A stretch of 64,000 nucleotides of DNA from JBKPNJ01 sp963695705 (GCA_963695705.1 CAVOHB010000010.1:124001-188000), one strand, 5' to 3'. Shown: positions 25,602-34,372, counted from the stretch's first letter. The notes: generated from the sequence alone by a model not told the origin. A program made the numbers and translations.

Positions 25602-26513
25602 TTAGAGCCGGCCAGCGCCCAGAAACGCCCGAATGCTCACGCGCAGACCGCTCGCGTCCAGCCCATGGGCGCGCGCGTGGTCCTGCGCGGTCCCATACCG
25701 GCGCAGCTCGTCGGCGCGCACACCCAGACCCAGCAGCCGATGCGGCACGGCGATCAGGGCATCGGAGACCAGCCGCGAGGACGTGCCGGCAAGGTACGGC
25801 TCCACGATCACGACGTTCGCTGCACCCAGCGTGCCGAGCAACGTCGCGGAGTCGAACGGCCTCACGGTGGCCGCGTAGAGAACTGTCACATCGAGACCGG
25901 ACGTCGCGGCCATGACCGGATCGAGCATCGGCCCCACGGCGATCACGGTCCCGCCGGTGCCACTGCGCAGAACGCTGAAACGTCCGGGACGAACTGCAAC
26001 CGCATTGGCATTGGACTGGCTCGACAGGCGGACGTAGACCCGGCCGGTGGATTCAACAGCGTCTCGCAGCAGTACCGCCGCCTCCTCGGCATGGCCCGGC
26101 ACGTGCACGGTCCATCCCGGCAGCGTGTCGATCAGCGCGACGTCACCAGGTCCATGGTGGGTGCGCCCCGCTTCCGCCATGTCGTACGACCCACCCACGC
26201 TGACGAGCACGCCACCCACATCCTGGTGGCCGAAGTCCAGCTTGATCTGCTCGAATGCCCGCTCCACCAGAAACGTCGAGAAGGTGTGAACGATGGGGCG
26301 CATCCCGGCGAGAGCCAGACCGCCGCCGGCGCTGACCAGCAGCTGTTCACGGATGCCGACGTTGATCACCCGATCGGGATGTCTGCGGCGAGCATCGACG
26401 AACAGGGCCGCTGAGATGTCGGCCAGGACCACCGCGACCGATGGATCCTCGTCCAGCAGCCGCGAGGCGACGTCGGCAAGAGTGGTTCGCATGGTTTCAG
26501 CGGTATTCATCAC
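25602..26513 (-). CDS. Transketolase C-terminal subunit (split type)
   Basis: 303 residues with the pyrimidine-binding transketolase/DXPS middle domain (LADISAALFVDA, VGIREQLLVSAGGGLALAGM, with the Glu that activates TDP) and the C-terminal domain (VIVEPYLAGTSSRLV). It pairs with the upstream N-terminal subunit, overlapping by ATGA (26510-26513). Two-gene transketolases are frequent in Archaea and in specialised sugar pathways (for example apulose-4-phosphate transketolase). The substrate is not deducible; it could simply serve the pentose phosphate pathway. Confidence 0.88.
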   Translation of the reverse strand: MMNTAETMRTTLADVASRLLDEDPSVAVVLADISAALFVDARRRHPDRVINVGIREQLLVSAGGGLALAGMRPIVHTFSTFLVERAFEQIKLDFGHQDVGGVLVSVGGSYDMAEAGRTHHGPGDVALIDTLPGWTVHVPGHAEEAAVLLRDAVESTGRVYVRLSSQSNANAVAVRPGRFSVLRSGTGGTVIAVGPMLDPVMAATSGLDVTVLYAATVRPFDSATLLGTLGAANVVIVEPYLAGTSSRLVSDALIAVPHRLLGLGVRADELRRYGTAQDHARAHGLDASGLRVSIRAFLGAGRL

Positions 26514-27220
26514 GCAGTCGCCTCCGTCGGCGAGATAGTCGCGACGACGACGGACGGGCGGCCGTCGCGCGGCCTGGTCAGTGCCGATGCGAGCTGCTCG
26601 TGGTCGCGGCCGTCGACTCGCTCGACCGCCCAGCCCTCAACCGCGAACCGCTGCTCGATGCCGCCTCGCCAGCCCAGCGAGGCCGACCGGTTGTCGATCA
26701 CGACAACGGTCAGTGCATCGAGTGCCTCGGCACCGGCGAACGCGACTGCCTCCGCGTTGCTCCCCTCGTCGTACTCCGCATCGCCGACCAGGCAGACGAC
26801 GCGCGAGGCGATCTGCCGCGCCCGCAGCCCCAGGGCCGTACCGACGCTCAGTGGCAGGCCATGCCCGAGAGAACCACTGGAGATCTCGACACCGGGGATC
26901 AGCATCCGGTCGGGGTGATATCCGAGCGGGGAGTCATACGCGCCGAAGGTGCTCAGCCACTCGACCGGCACGAAGCCCTTTGCCGACAGCACCGCGTAGT
27001 ACGCCATTGGCCCATGCCCCTTGGACAACAGGAACCTGTCCCTGGCCGGATCGTCAAGCCGGGCAGGTGAAACGTCGAGCACGCGGTCGTACAGGACCCA
27101 GAGAACGTCGAGAGTGGACGTGGCGCTCGAGTCGTGCTTCTCGTCGCCGGTCATCAGCGACATCAGGCGGTTGAGGTCGTCGAACGGGAGCGTGCCTCGT
27201 GCCGCGAGTTGAGTCGTCAT
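26510..27220 (-). CDS. Transketolase N-terminal subunit (split type)
   Basis: 236 residues forming the TDP/Mg-binding half: SKGHGPMAYYAVLSAKGF, SGSLGHGLPLSVGTALG, and the TDP motif VVCLVGDAEYDEGSNAEAVAFA ending in a helix before VVVIDNRSA. GDAEYDEGSNAEA is the GDGx25N-type signature of the thiamine family. Its ATG sits only 7 nt after a possible -10 (CAGGAT, 27228-27233), with the SoxR box just upstream, so the mRNA may be leaderless. Divergent from soxR. Confidence 0.88.
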   Translation of the reverse strand: MTTQLAARGTLPFDDLNRLMSLMTGDEKHDSSATSTLDVLWVLYDRVLDVSPARLDDPARDRFLLSKGHGPMAYYAVLSAKGFVPVEWLSTFGAYDSPLGYHPDRMLIPGVEISSGSLGHGLPLSVGTALGLRARQIASRVVCLVGDAEYDEGSNAEAVAFAGAEALDALTVVVIDNRSASLGWRGGIEQRFAVEGWAVERVDGRDHEQLASALTRPRDGRPSVVVATISPTEATA

Positions 27221-27227
27221 ATGGAGA

Positions 27228-27258
27228 ATCCTGTAAGTTCAAGTAAACTTGAAGTCAA
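27228..27258 (-). promoter_or_regulatory. SoxR box within a 19-bp-spaced promoter of the transketolase operon
   Basis: TTCAAGTAAACTTGAA (27238-27253) is a perfect 6-4-6 inverted repeat matching the CTTGA/TCAAG half-sites of SoxR operators. On the minus strand TTGACT (27253-27258) and CAGGAT (27228-27233) flank it with a 19-base spacer, the over-long spacing typical of MerR-family activated promoters. Confidence 0.65.
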
Positions 27259-27286
27259 GCCCGTCGTCGCACCCTGGAGAACCTCG

Positions 27287-27727
27287 ATGCCGAGACTGCC
27301 CGTGCAGATCACCATCGGCGAGCTGTCCGCCCGGTCCGGCGTACCGACCTCGGCCCTGCGCTACTACGAGGCCGAGGGGCTCATCAGCAGTGTTCGCACC
27401 AGCGGCAACCAGCGACGCTTCCGCCGCCACACCCTCCGTCGCGTGGCCTTCATCCGCACGGCACAGCGCGTCGGCCTCAGTCTCGACGAGATCAAGACCG
27501 CCTTGGACACGCTGCCCGACCAACGAACCCCCACCAAGGCTGACTGGGCGCGGCTGTCCCGGGAGTGGGAGCCGCGCCTCAACGAGCAGATCGCCAGGCT
27601 CGAGCGTCTGAAGGTCAAGCTCACCGGCTGCATCGGCTGCGGCTGTCTGTCATTGCGCACGTGCGCGCTGACCAATCCCGACGACGAGGCCAGCCAGTAC
27701 GGTCCCGGAGCTGTCTGGCTGCGCTGA
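27287..27727 (+). CDS. soxR: SoxR redox-sensing MerR-family regulator
   Basis: 146 residues from the ATG at 27287 (GGAG nine bases upstream). The MerR winged helix (ITIGELSARSGVPTSALRYYE, then RTSGNQRRF) and dimer helix lead to the C-terminal CIGCGCLSLRTC, i.e. Cys115-x2-C-x-C-x5-C126, the [2Fe-2S] ligands unique to SoxR. Oxidation of the cluster by redox-cycling compounds activates transcription. It is divergent from the split transketolase with a SoxR-type inverted repeat between, so that operon is its probable target, and it may autoregulate. Confidence 0.93.
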   Translation: MPRLPVQITIGELSARSGVPTSALRYYEAEGLISSVRTSGNQRRFRRHTLRRVAFIRTAQRVGLSLDEIKTALDTLPDQRTPTKADWARLSREWEPRLNEQIARLERLKVKLTGCIGCGCLSLRTCALTNPDDEASQYGPGAVWLR

Positions 27728-27765
27728 CCGGTCCATAAAGAGTAGTCGTCTGCAAGACTTAAGGC

Positions 27766-28947
27766 ATGGCGTTGCGCATCCTGGCCTCGAACCCGGACCC
27801 CACGTTGCTGGCGCTGCCCTGGCAGACGCCACTGGAGGAGTGGGCTGACCGCTACCAGGTGCCGTTGCCGCGCGGCCTCTCCCGGCACATCGTGCGGTTC
27901 GTACGGCTGGTGGACCACGTCTACGCGCTGAAGGAGACCCAGGAGCCGATCGCGATGCGCGAGTACCGCTTGCTGCGCGACCTGCGACGGCTCGCCATCC
28001 CGGTGGTGGAGCCGTTCGGTGTTGTCACTGGCCGTACGTCGCCTGACGGAGAGCCGCTCGACCCCGTGCTCGTGACCCGGCACCTGTCCTACTCCCAGCC
28101 GTACCGGTCCCTGTTCTCGCGTCGGATGCGCGAGGACACCGCTGTGCGACTGCTCGACGCGCTCGTCGTGCTCCTCGTGCGTCTGCACCTGACGGGAGCG
28201 TTCTGGGGTGACTGCTCGCTGTCGAACACACTGTTTCGGCGCAGCGCCGGGGAGTTCGCCGCATACATGGTCGACGCCGAGACCGCAGAGCTGCATCCGC
28301 AGCTCTCGAACGGGCAGCGCCACCACGACCTCGAGATCGCGATCACGAACCTGTTCGGTGAAATGCTGGACCTCCATGCCGGCGACCTCCTCGACGAGAG
28401 CCTCGATCCGCACGAGACCGTCGAACTGCTCGAGGAGCGGTACGAGGCCCTCTGGTCTGAGCTCACCGCACCGGAAGAGTTCCAGGCGGAGGAGATGTGG
28501 CGCATCCAGCAGCGCATCCGCCGACTGAACGAACTGGGTTTCGACGTCGGCGAGCTCGATATCGTCACCGACCTGGACGGCTCGACCATTCGCATCCGTC
28601 CGCAGGTCGTCGACGCCGGGCATCACTCGCGTCGTCTGCACCGGCTCACCGGACTCGACGTCGAGGAGAACCAGGCGCGCCGGCTCCTCAACGACCTCGA
28701 CGGCTACACAGCCGCGAACGACTGGCAGAACGAGGAAGAGCCGATCATCGCCCATCGGTGGTTGACCGATGTCTTCGAGCCGGTCGTCCAACTGCCGCCG
28801 CTGGACCTGCGCGGCAAGCTGGAGCCGGCCGAGATCTTCCACGAGATCCTCGAACACCGCTGGTACCTCTCGGAGCGGGCCGGCAAAGAGGTCGAGATCT
28901 TCGATGCGGCCCAGGCGTACATCGACGACGTGCTGGCCCGGCGCTAA
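27766..28947 (+). CDS. DUF4032 family protein (LPS-kinase-like fold)
   Basis: 393 residues. The N-terminal half has protein/LPS-kinase-like elements (FVRLVDHVYALKETQEPIA with a Lys, then VVEPFGVVTGR and GAFWGDCSLSNTLFRR, a GDxxxxN-type catalytic segment). The C-terminal half matches DUF4032 (HRWLTDVFEPV, DLRGKLEPAEIFHEILEHRW, ending AYIDDVLARR). Widely conserved in actinomycetes, role unknown; a small-molecule or envelope kinase is possible. The stop overlaps the convergent acyl-CoA dehydrogenase stop by four bases. Confidence 0.85.
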   Translation: MALRILASNPDPTLLALPWQTPLEEWADRYQVPLPRGLSRHIVRFVRLVDHVYALKETQEPIAMREYRLLRDLRRLAIPVVEPFGVVTGRTSPDGEPLDPVLVTRHLSYSQPYRSLFSRRMREDTAVRLLDALVVLLVRLHLTGAFWGDCSLSNTLFRRSAGEFAAYMVDAETAELHPQLSNGQRHHDLEIAITNLFGEMLDLHAGDLLDESLDPHETVELLEERYEALWSELTAPEEFQAEEMWRIQQRIRRLNELGFDVGELDIVTDLDGSTIRIRPQVVDAGHHSRRLHRLTGLDVEENQARRLLNDLDGYTAANDWQNEEEPIIAHRWLTDVFEPVVQLPPLDLRGKLEPAEIFHEILEHRWYLSERAGKEVEIFDAAQAYIDDVLARR

Positions 28948-30131
28948 CCGACGGCGCGGCGCAGCAGGTCCCGGCCGATCACCATCCGCTGAATCTGGTT
29001 CGTGCCTTCGAAGATCTGGGTCACCTTCGCTTCGCGCATGTAGCGCTCGACCGGGAAGTCCCGGGTGTAGCCGTAGCCGCCGAGCACCTGCACCGCATCC
29101 GTTGTCACCTTCATTGCGCCGTCCGTGCAGACGAGCTTCGCGATCGAGGCCTGCCGGCTGAACGGCCGGCCGGCGTCGCGCATCCGCGCCGCCTGTACAT
29201 ACGTGGCACGGCTCGACTCGACCGCGGCGGCCATGTCGGCGAGCAGGAACTGCACGCCCTGGAACTCGCCGATGGTGCGGTGGAACTGCTCGCGCTCAGT
29301 GGCGTACGTGACCGCCACATCGAGGGCTGCCTGGGCGACCCCGGTCCCACAGGCGGCGATCCCGAGACGGCCGGAGTCCAGCGCCGCCAGCGCGATCTTC
29401 ATCCCGTCACCCTCCCGACCGATGCGCCATGCCTCGGGGACGCGCACGTCGTCGAGCCGTAGCTGACACGTCGGCGAGGCGGAGAGCCCCATCTTCTTCT
29501 CCGGAGGGGCGAACGAGAGACCATCGACATCAGCGGGCAGATGGAAGGTGGAGAGCCCCTTCTTGGGGTCGGGCCCGGTACGTACGAACACGATGTAGAA
29601 GTCGGCCACGCCCCCCTGACTGACCCAGGCCTTGGTGCCGTTGAGCAGGTAGCCGTCGCCGTCGCGAACCGCCCGGGTGCTGATCCCGGCGACATCGGAG
29701 CCGGCCTGCGACTCCGACAGGGCCCATGCGCCGAGCTGCTGACCGCCCAGGATGTCGGGCAACAGGGCCGCCCGCTGCTCATCGCTGCCGTGTGCATAGA
29801 CCGCGTACGCAGACAGCGAATGCACTGACACCGCGATGCCGAGTGTCATCCAAGCCGCCGCGATCTCCTCGAGAACCTGTAGATAGACCTCGTACGGCTG
29901 GTCTCCGCCGCCGAACCGTTCGGGGTAGGGCAGTGAGAGCAGGCCGGATTTCCCGAGCAGCGTAACGATGTCGCGGGGAAATGCTGAGAGCAATTCGCCC
30001 TCTGCTGCGCGCGGAGCAATCTGCTCAGCGCATATTTCCCGGACCAGGGTCAACAGCTCCTCAGCCTCGACCGTGGGCAGCAGACGCTCGACAGGCATCC
30101 CGTTCCAACTTTCCTCGGCGACCGCGGACAC
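28944..30131 (-). CDS. Acyl-CoA dehydrogenase
   Basis: 395 residues (GTG at 30131; an ATG at 30098 with GAGGAAAG upstream is an alternative). Typical three-domain ACAD: an N-terminal helical domain, a beta domain with FAD-side motifs WALSESQAGSDVAGI and GTKAWVSQGG, and a C-terminal helical domain ending YGYTRDFPVERYMREAKVTQIFEGTNQIQRMVIGRDLL. VQVLGGYGYTRD and FEGTNQIQ are family signatures. It oxidises acyl-CoA to enoyl-CoA with electrons to ETF. It is divergent from a TetR regulator with a 12-bp palindrome between them, suggesting control by that regulator. Confidence 0.92.
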   Translation of the reverse strand: MSAVAEESWNGMPVERLLPTVEAEELLTLVREICAEQIAPRAAEGELLSAFPRDIVTLLGKSGLLSLPYPERFGGGDQPYEVYLQVLEEIAAAWMTLGIAVSVHSLSAYAVYAHGSDEQRAALLPDILGGQQLGAWALSESQAGSDVAGISTRAVRDGDGYLLNGTKAWVSQGGVADFYIVFVRTGPDPKKGLSTFHLPADVDGLSFAPPEKKMGLSASPTCQLRLDDVRVPEAWRIGREGDGMKIALAALDSGRLGIAACGTGVAQAALDVAVTYATEREQFHRTIGEFQGVQFLLADMAAAVESSRATYVQAARMRDAGRPFSRQASIAKLVCTDGAMKVTTDAVQVLGGYGYTRDFPVERYMREAKVTQIFEGTNQIQRMVIGRDLLRRAVG

Positions 30132-30150
30132 CCCTAGAATACAATGAACG

Positions 30151-30162
30151 GTACGATCGTAC
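30151..30162. promoter_or_regulatory. Palindromic operator between acyl-CoA dehydrogenase and TetR genes
   Basis: GTACGATCGTAC is a perfect 12-bp palindrome in the divergent promoter region, in AT-rich surroundings. On the minus strand TATTCT (30137-30142) could be the -10 of the dehydrogenase gene, placing the site around -20 to -30, where repressor binding would block transcription. Confidence 0.55.
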
Positions 30163-30193
30163 TAATAACAGAACTGTCACGGTGGTGAAACCA

Positions 30194-30763
30194 GTGCCGT
30201 TACGCCGAACCGCCCGTCAGCTCGACCTACTCGACCGACTCGTCGGCCTGCTGCTGCGCGAGGGCTTCGCCGATCTCACCATCGAGGAGCTCGCATCGCG
30301 ACTGCACTGTTCCAAGACGACCCTGTACCAGCTCGCACCGAGCAAGGCCGAGCTGGTGACCGTGGCTGTGCGCCAGTTCTTCCGGGCCGCCACCGCCCGG
30401 GTCGAGGACCGCATCCGGGTCATTGACCGACCAGAACAGCAGGTGAACGCCTATCTGAATGCTGTCGCTGAGGAGCTCAAGCCGGCCAGCCAGGCGTTCC
30501 TGGCCGACATCGCCCTGTTCGCGCCGGCCCGCGAGGTCTACCAGCGCAACACCCGACGCGCGGCCGAGCGGGTACGCGGCTTCATCGCCGACGGGGTCCG
30601 GAGCGGGGCATTCCGCAACGTCAACGCAATCTTCGTCGCCGAGGTGGTGACGGCCACGATGACCCAGATCAACAGCGGTGAGATCAGCGAGCGCACCGGG
30701 CTCAGTGATGCCGACGCGTACGCCGAGCTGGCATCGCTGGTGCTGCACGCGCTACGCGCCTGA
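30194..30763 (+). CDS. TetR/AcrR family transcriptional regulator
   Basis: About 189 residues from the GTG at 30194; GTG codons at 30182 and 30185 are also possible. The N-terminal HTH (FADLTIEELASRLHCSKTTLYQLAPSKAELV) is standard TetR, and the C-terminal helical domain resembles TetR_C of fatty-acid-type regulators (NAYLNAVAEELKPASQAFLADI). It probably binds the palindrome at 30151-30162 to repress the acyl-CoA dehydrogenase and itself, with an acyl-CoA or related inducer. The inducer is inferred, not shown. Confidence 0.87.
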   Translation: MPLRRTARQLDLLDRLVGLLLREGFADLTIEELASRLHCSKTTLYQLAPSKAELVTVAVRQFFRAATARVEDRIRVIDRPEQQVNAYLNAVAEELKPASQAFLADIALFAPAREVYQRNTRRAAERVRGFIADGVRSGAFRNVNAIFVAEVVTATMTQINSGEISERTGLSDADAYAELASLVLHALRA

Positions 30764-30781
30764 CGCGTGGCGCGGGCGGTG

Positions 30782-31774
30782 TCAGGGCTGCATGGAGCGG
30801 CGACGGGCGATCTCGTACAGAGCCACGCCCGCGGCCACCGCTGCGTTGAGCGACTCCGTGCCACTCCGCATCGGGATCCGTACCAAGGCGTCGCAGGTGT
30901 CACGCACCAGGCGAGAGAGGCCCTTGCCCTCCGAGCCGATGACGAGAACGAGTGGGGCCGTCGCCACCGCCGTCTCGAGGTCTTCGATCCGCATGTCAGC
31001 CGCCGCGTCGAGCCCGACCACCGACAGCCCGCTGCTCTGGTACGCCTTGAGCTGGCGGGTCAGGTTCGTTGCCCGTGCCACCGGCACTCTCGATGCCGAG
31101 CCCGCCGAGGTCTTCCACGCGCTGGCCGTCATCCCGGCAGCCCGACGCTCGGGTACGACCACCCCGTGGACGCCGAAGGCCGCAGCCGACCGAACGATCG
31201 CACCGAGGTTCCGGGGGTCGGTGATCGAGTCCAGGGCGACCAGCAGCGGCGACTGCCCGTCCTCGGTCGCCAGCGGCACCAGGTCGTCCGGATGCGCGTA
31301 TGCATATGGCGGCACCTTGAGCGCCACACCCTGGTGAGCCGTTTCGCCTGTTGCCTGGTCGATCTGTGAACGGGGCACCTGCAGGACGGTGAGCCCGCGG
31401 GCCGACGCGATCCTCAGCGCCTCCTTCAGACGATCGTCTCGTTCGGTCTGGGCGGCGACGTACATCGTCGTGACCGGGACATCGGCATGCAACGCCTCGA
31501 CGACCGCGTTGCGGCCGGCCACCCACTCCGAGCTACCAGCCGAGCCATGGGAACCGCCACGTGAACGTGATCCGTTCCGCGAACGACCGTCCCTGCCCTT
31601 ACTCGAGCTCGCGACCTGTGACCGCCGACGCGCGACGTGCCCCTCACGATCCTTGGCCTTCGGAGTCGGCCCCTTGCCCTCGAGCTTCTGTCGCACCCGG
31701 CCACCGGATCCCGCGGTGGGGTTTCCCTTGGTGGTCTTGCGAATCGCTCCTCTGCGCCTGCTGTTGCCGGGCAT
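30782..31774 (-). CDS. rlmB: 23S rRNA (guanosine-2'-O-)-methyltransferase RlmB (TrmH/SpoU family)
   Basis: 330 residues. The first 80 are basic and low in complexity (GNSRRRGAIRKTTKGN, RSRNGSRSRGGSHGS), a disordered RNA-binding-like extension seen in actinobacterial members. GRNAVVEALHADVPV begins the SpoU substrate-binding domain. The SPOUT knot motifs are VALDSITDPRNLGAIVRSAA, VLVIGSEGKGLSRLV and IPMRSGTESLNAAVAAGVAL. It methylates ribose of G2251-type sites in 23S rRNA using SAM. It starts three bases after the cysS stop, so it is cotranscribed, as in mycobacteria. Confidence 0.92.
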   Translation of the reverse strand: MPGNSRRRGAIRKTTKGNPTAGSGGRVRQKLEGKGPTPKAKDREGHVARRRSQVASSSKGRDGRSRNGSRSRGGSHGSAGSSEWVAGRNAVVEALHADVPVTTMYVAAQTERDDRLKEALRIASARGLTVLQVPRSQIDQATGETAHQGVALKVPPYAYAHPDDLVPLATEDGQSPLLVALDSITDPRNLGAIVRSAAAFGVHGVVVPERRAAGMTASAWKTSAGSASRVPVARATNLTRQLKAYQSSGLSVVGLDAAADMRIEDLETAVATAPLVLVIGSEGKGLSRLVRDTCDALVRIPMRSGTESLNAAVAAGVALYEIARRRSMQP

Positions 31775-31777
31775 CGG

Positions 31778-33205
31778 CTACTCAGCGCCTTCCAGCGTCC
31801 ACCGAGACCCCCGGGGGCTGTCCTCGATCTCGATGCCGGCGGCATGCAGCTGGTCGCGTACGGCATCGGCAGTGCCGAAGTCGCGACGCTCGCGAGCCTC
31901 CTGCCGCTGACCCAGCATCACCGAGACCAGCACATCGATCGCCTTGGCCTGGGCGGCACGGACACCGGAATCGTCCGCCGCCCAGGTCGAACCGAGCGGG
32001 TCGAGGCCGAGTACGTCGAGCATCGCTCGAACCGATGCAAGGCAGCCGCGAAGCTCAGCCGAGTCGCCGGCGGCGAGCAGCTTGTTGCCGTGATGGACGG
32101 CGTCATAGACGGCCGCGACGGCGGCCGGCGTACCGAGGTCGTCATCCATTGCGGCAACGAAGTCCGCGCACAGCATCCCGGCGGCGGCGTCGTCCGGCCC
32201 GGCGGTCAGCTCGGTGGCGCGTGCGACGAAGCCCTCGATCCGACGGAACCCGCCCGCCGCCTCCTGTAACGCCGAGTGCGAGAACTCGACATGCGACCGG
32301 TAGTGCGCGGCGACGAGGTAGAACCGCAGCTCGATCGGGCGTACGTGCTCCAGGACCGACGGGACGAGCAGGGAGTTGCCGAGCGACTTGCTCATCTTCT
32401 CGCCAGCCGTGGTGATCCAGGCGTTGTGCAGCCAGTAACGGGCGAACCGCTGGCCGGCGCCGCGCGACTGCGCGATCTCGTTCTCGTGATGCGGGAACTG
32501 CAGGTCGATGCCGCCGCCGTGGATGTCGAACTCGGTACCGAGGTACTTCGACGCCATCGCCGAGCACTCCAGATGCCAGCCCGGCCGCCCCCGCCCCCAT
32601 GGCGTCGCCCATGACGCTGTCTCGGGCTCGTCCGGCTTGTGTCCCTTCCAGAGCGCGAAGTCGCGCGGATCGCGCTTGCCGCGGGGATCCGCATCCTCGG
32701 CCGCGTGCATCTCAGCCAGCCGTTGCCGGCTGAGCCCGCCGTACTCGGGAAACGACTGCACATCGAAGTAGATGTCGCCCGAGCCGTCCAGCGCCTCGTA
32801 GGCATGCCCCCTTGCGAACAGGGCACGCAGCAACTCGATCATCTCGGGTATGTGACCCGTAGCCCGCGGTTCGTAGGTCGGGTCAAGGCAGCCGAGAACG
32901 GCGTACGCCCAGGCGAGGCGACGCTCGTTGAAGTAGGCGTGCGCCCACCAGGGACGGCCGAGCTCGGCTGACTTGATGAGTACCTTGTCGTCGATATCGG
33001 TGACGTTGCGGATGTACGTGACGTCGTAGCCCGAGCGGCTGAACCATCGCCTGAGCACGTCGAAGTTGACGCCCGACCGGATGTGACCGACGTGTGGCTC
33101 GGACTGCACCGTCAGCCCGCAGACGTAGATACCGACCTTCCCCTGCTCGAGCGGCACGAACTCGCGCAGCCGGCGCGCCGCGGTGTCGTAGAGGTGCAGG
33201 GTCAC
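31778..33205 (-). CDS. cysS: Cysteine--tRNA ligase
   Basis: 475 residues from the GTG at 33205; the open frame continues upstream, but homology starts at MTLHLYDTAARR. Class I motifs are PHVGHIRSG (HIGH) and KMSKS. The zinc ligands include the Cys of YVCGLTV (29), the Cys of HLECSAM and the His of FPHHENE. It charges tRNA-Cys in the cytosol. Downstream rlmB is coupled. Upstream the usual ispF neighbour is separated by the inverted-repeat-bounded AbiEi remnant, a peptidase and an oxidoreductase. Confidence 0.95.
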   Translation of the reverse strand: MTLHLYDTAARRLREFVPLEQGKVGIYVCGLTVQSEPHVGHIRSGVNFDVLRRWFSRSGYDVTYIRNVTDIDDKVLIKSAELGRPWWAHAYFNERRLAWAYAVLGCLDPTYEPRATGHIPEMIELLRALFARGHAYEALDGSGDIYFDVQSFPEYGGLSRQRLAEMHAAEDADPRGKRDPRDFALWKGHKPDEPETASWATPWGRGRPGWHLECSAMASKYLGTEFDIHGGGIDLQFPHHENEIAQSRGAGQRFARYWLHNAWITTAGEKMSKSLGNSLLVPSVLEHVRPIELRFYLVAAHYRSHVEFSHSALQEAAGGFRRIEGFVARATELTAGPDDAAAGMLCADFVAAMDDDLGTPAAVAAVYDAVHHGNKLLAAGDSAELRGCLASVRAMLDVLGLDPLGSTWAADDSGVRAAQAKAIDVLVSVMLGQRQEARERRDFGTADAVRDQLHAAGIEIEDSPRGSRWTLEGAE

Positions 33206-33234
33206 CGGGAGAGCGTACCGGCCGGGCACCGGCC

Positions 33235-33288
33235 GATCTCCAGGGTTTCCGGTTGGTCGAGCTGCCACAAACCCGAGAGATCCTGTCA
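33235..33288. repeat. Left arm of a 54-bp inverted repeat
   Basis: Pairs with 34286-34339. The inner 28 bp (33261-33288) are a perfect match, and the full 54 bp have six mismatches. Within the arm GATCTC (33235) and GAGATC also face each other, so the arm itself can fold into a hairpin. Confidence 0.85.
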
Positions 33289-33293
33289 GACCG

Positions 33294-34273
33294 TCAGCCA
33301 CGCCATCCACCGCGGCGCAGCAGCCGTTCGAGCTGCTCGCCGACCCGTTGTTGCTGACGGCGGACGGCGTAAGAGCTGAACACGAGCAGGCGCGGACCTG
33401 CGAGGGTGATCTCGTTGGCACGTTCAGATCGGACTCCCACTGCAGGATGCGCAGGTGGGGGATCCCATGGATCTCGCATGCCGCGTCGTAGTCGTCCCAG
33501 CTGGCATCGAGGTAGAAGCGACCATCGCGATGGCGGCGGGGACGCTGCCGGTCCGGTCTCGGCAGCCGGCGGCGACGGCGGATCACCTCGAAGTCACCCT
33601 CCGGCAAGGAATGGACGCCGCCTTCGGCATCCGCGATCGACTCCACGATGAGCGCACGATGCCGGCACGGACCCCGACGGCGCAGCGCGTCGCGCAACTG
33701 CTGCGGCGACACGACGCGCTGCTGGACTCCAGCCAGGATGACTGCGCGGGCACGCCGCTCGAACCGGGACCAGCTGGCCGCGTCGAGCAGGCTGCGTTGG
33801 CTCCGGGTTCGGCGGGGTTGCCGCAAGGGATGAACATCACTGGAGCCGAGCCGGGTCGACCAGTGGACGTGCACTCCCTGGTACGCCGGCCGGTCGGCAC
33901 CGTTCGGCAATACCACAGTTGGGACCTCAGCCAGGAAGCCTTCGAATCCATCGAACTCCAGAGCCGTGAGCCCCCCGAGGGCCGCTCCCGGCGCGCAGGA
34001 CAGGAGCGCGGTCCACGCCCGTTGAGCGGCCGTGAGCGGTCCGTTGTGCATGACGACGACGCCCCTCGCCGGTCGCTGCCATCGCCGAGCGGCGAGTTGC
34101 GCGCGCATGTTGCCGCGCCCGAACAGTGTCGTCGCCTGAGCGCTGGTGAGTACTCCCTCCTGGGTGAAGCCAATGTCCTCGGCTGGCTTACGAATGGCGG
34201 CCGACCGAGCGGCGGATCGAGTGGCAGGCACATTGCGACCCTGCAGACACCTGGAGTCGCGATCAATGGGCAC
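33294..34273 (-). pseudogene. AbiEi-like (type IV antitoxin/DUF559-type) gene with a one-base deletion
   Basis: The N-terminal half (GVLTSAQATTLFGRGNMRAQL, then RRWQRPARGVVVMHNGPLT) is the AbiEi-type wing-helix antitoxin domain. The C-terminal half (GDFEVIRRRRRLP, DGRFYLDASWDDYDAACEI) is the Vsr/DUF559-like nuclease-fold region of this family. At about 33424 the frame shifts: after LQWESDL the expected ERANEITLAGPRLLVFSSY lies in another frame, explained by loss of one G. The end is TGA at 33294-33296. The gene lies exactly between the two inverted-repeat arms (5 and 12 nt away). No toxin gene is adjacent. Confidence 0.75.
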
Positions 34274-34285
34274 TGCTCGATCGGT

Positions 34286-34339
34286 TGACAGGATCTCTCG
34301 GGTTTGTGGCAGCCCGAGCGACCGGGAACCCGAGAGATC
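34286..34339. repeat. Right arm of the 54-bp inverted repeat
   Basis: Reverse complement of 33235-33288. It contains an internal 13-bp perfect inverted repeat (34292-34304 with 34327-34339), so it can fold alone. It sits between the AbiEi-like remnant and the C39-like peptidase gene. Confidence 0.85.
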
Positions 34340-34372
34340 GGATCTCGTGCCCGCGCCGGTAGGGTCGGTCAC

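Noticed and set aside
33206..34372. Long in-frame extension of cysS
   Set aside because: It is the AbiEi-like pseudogene read through in the same frame; CysRS homology starts at 33205.
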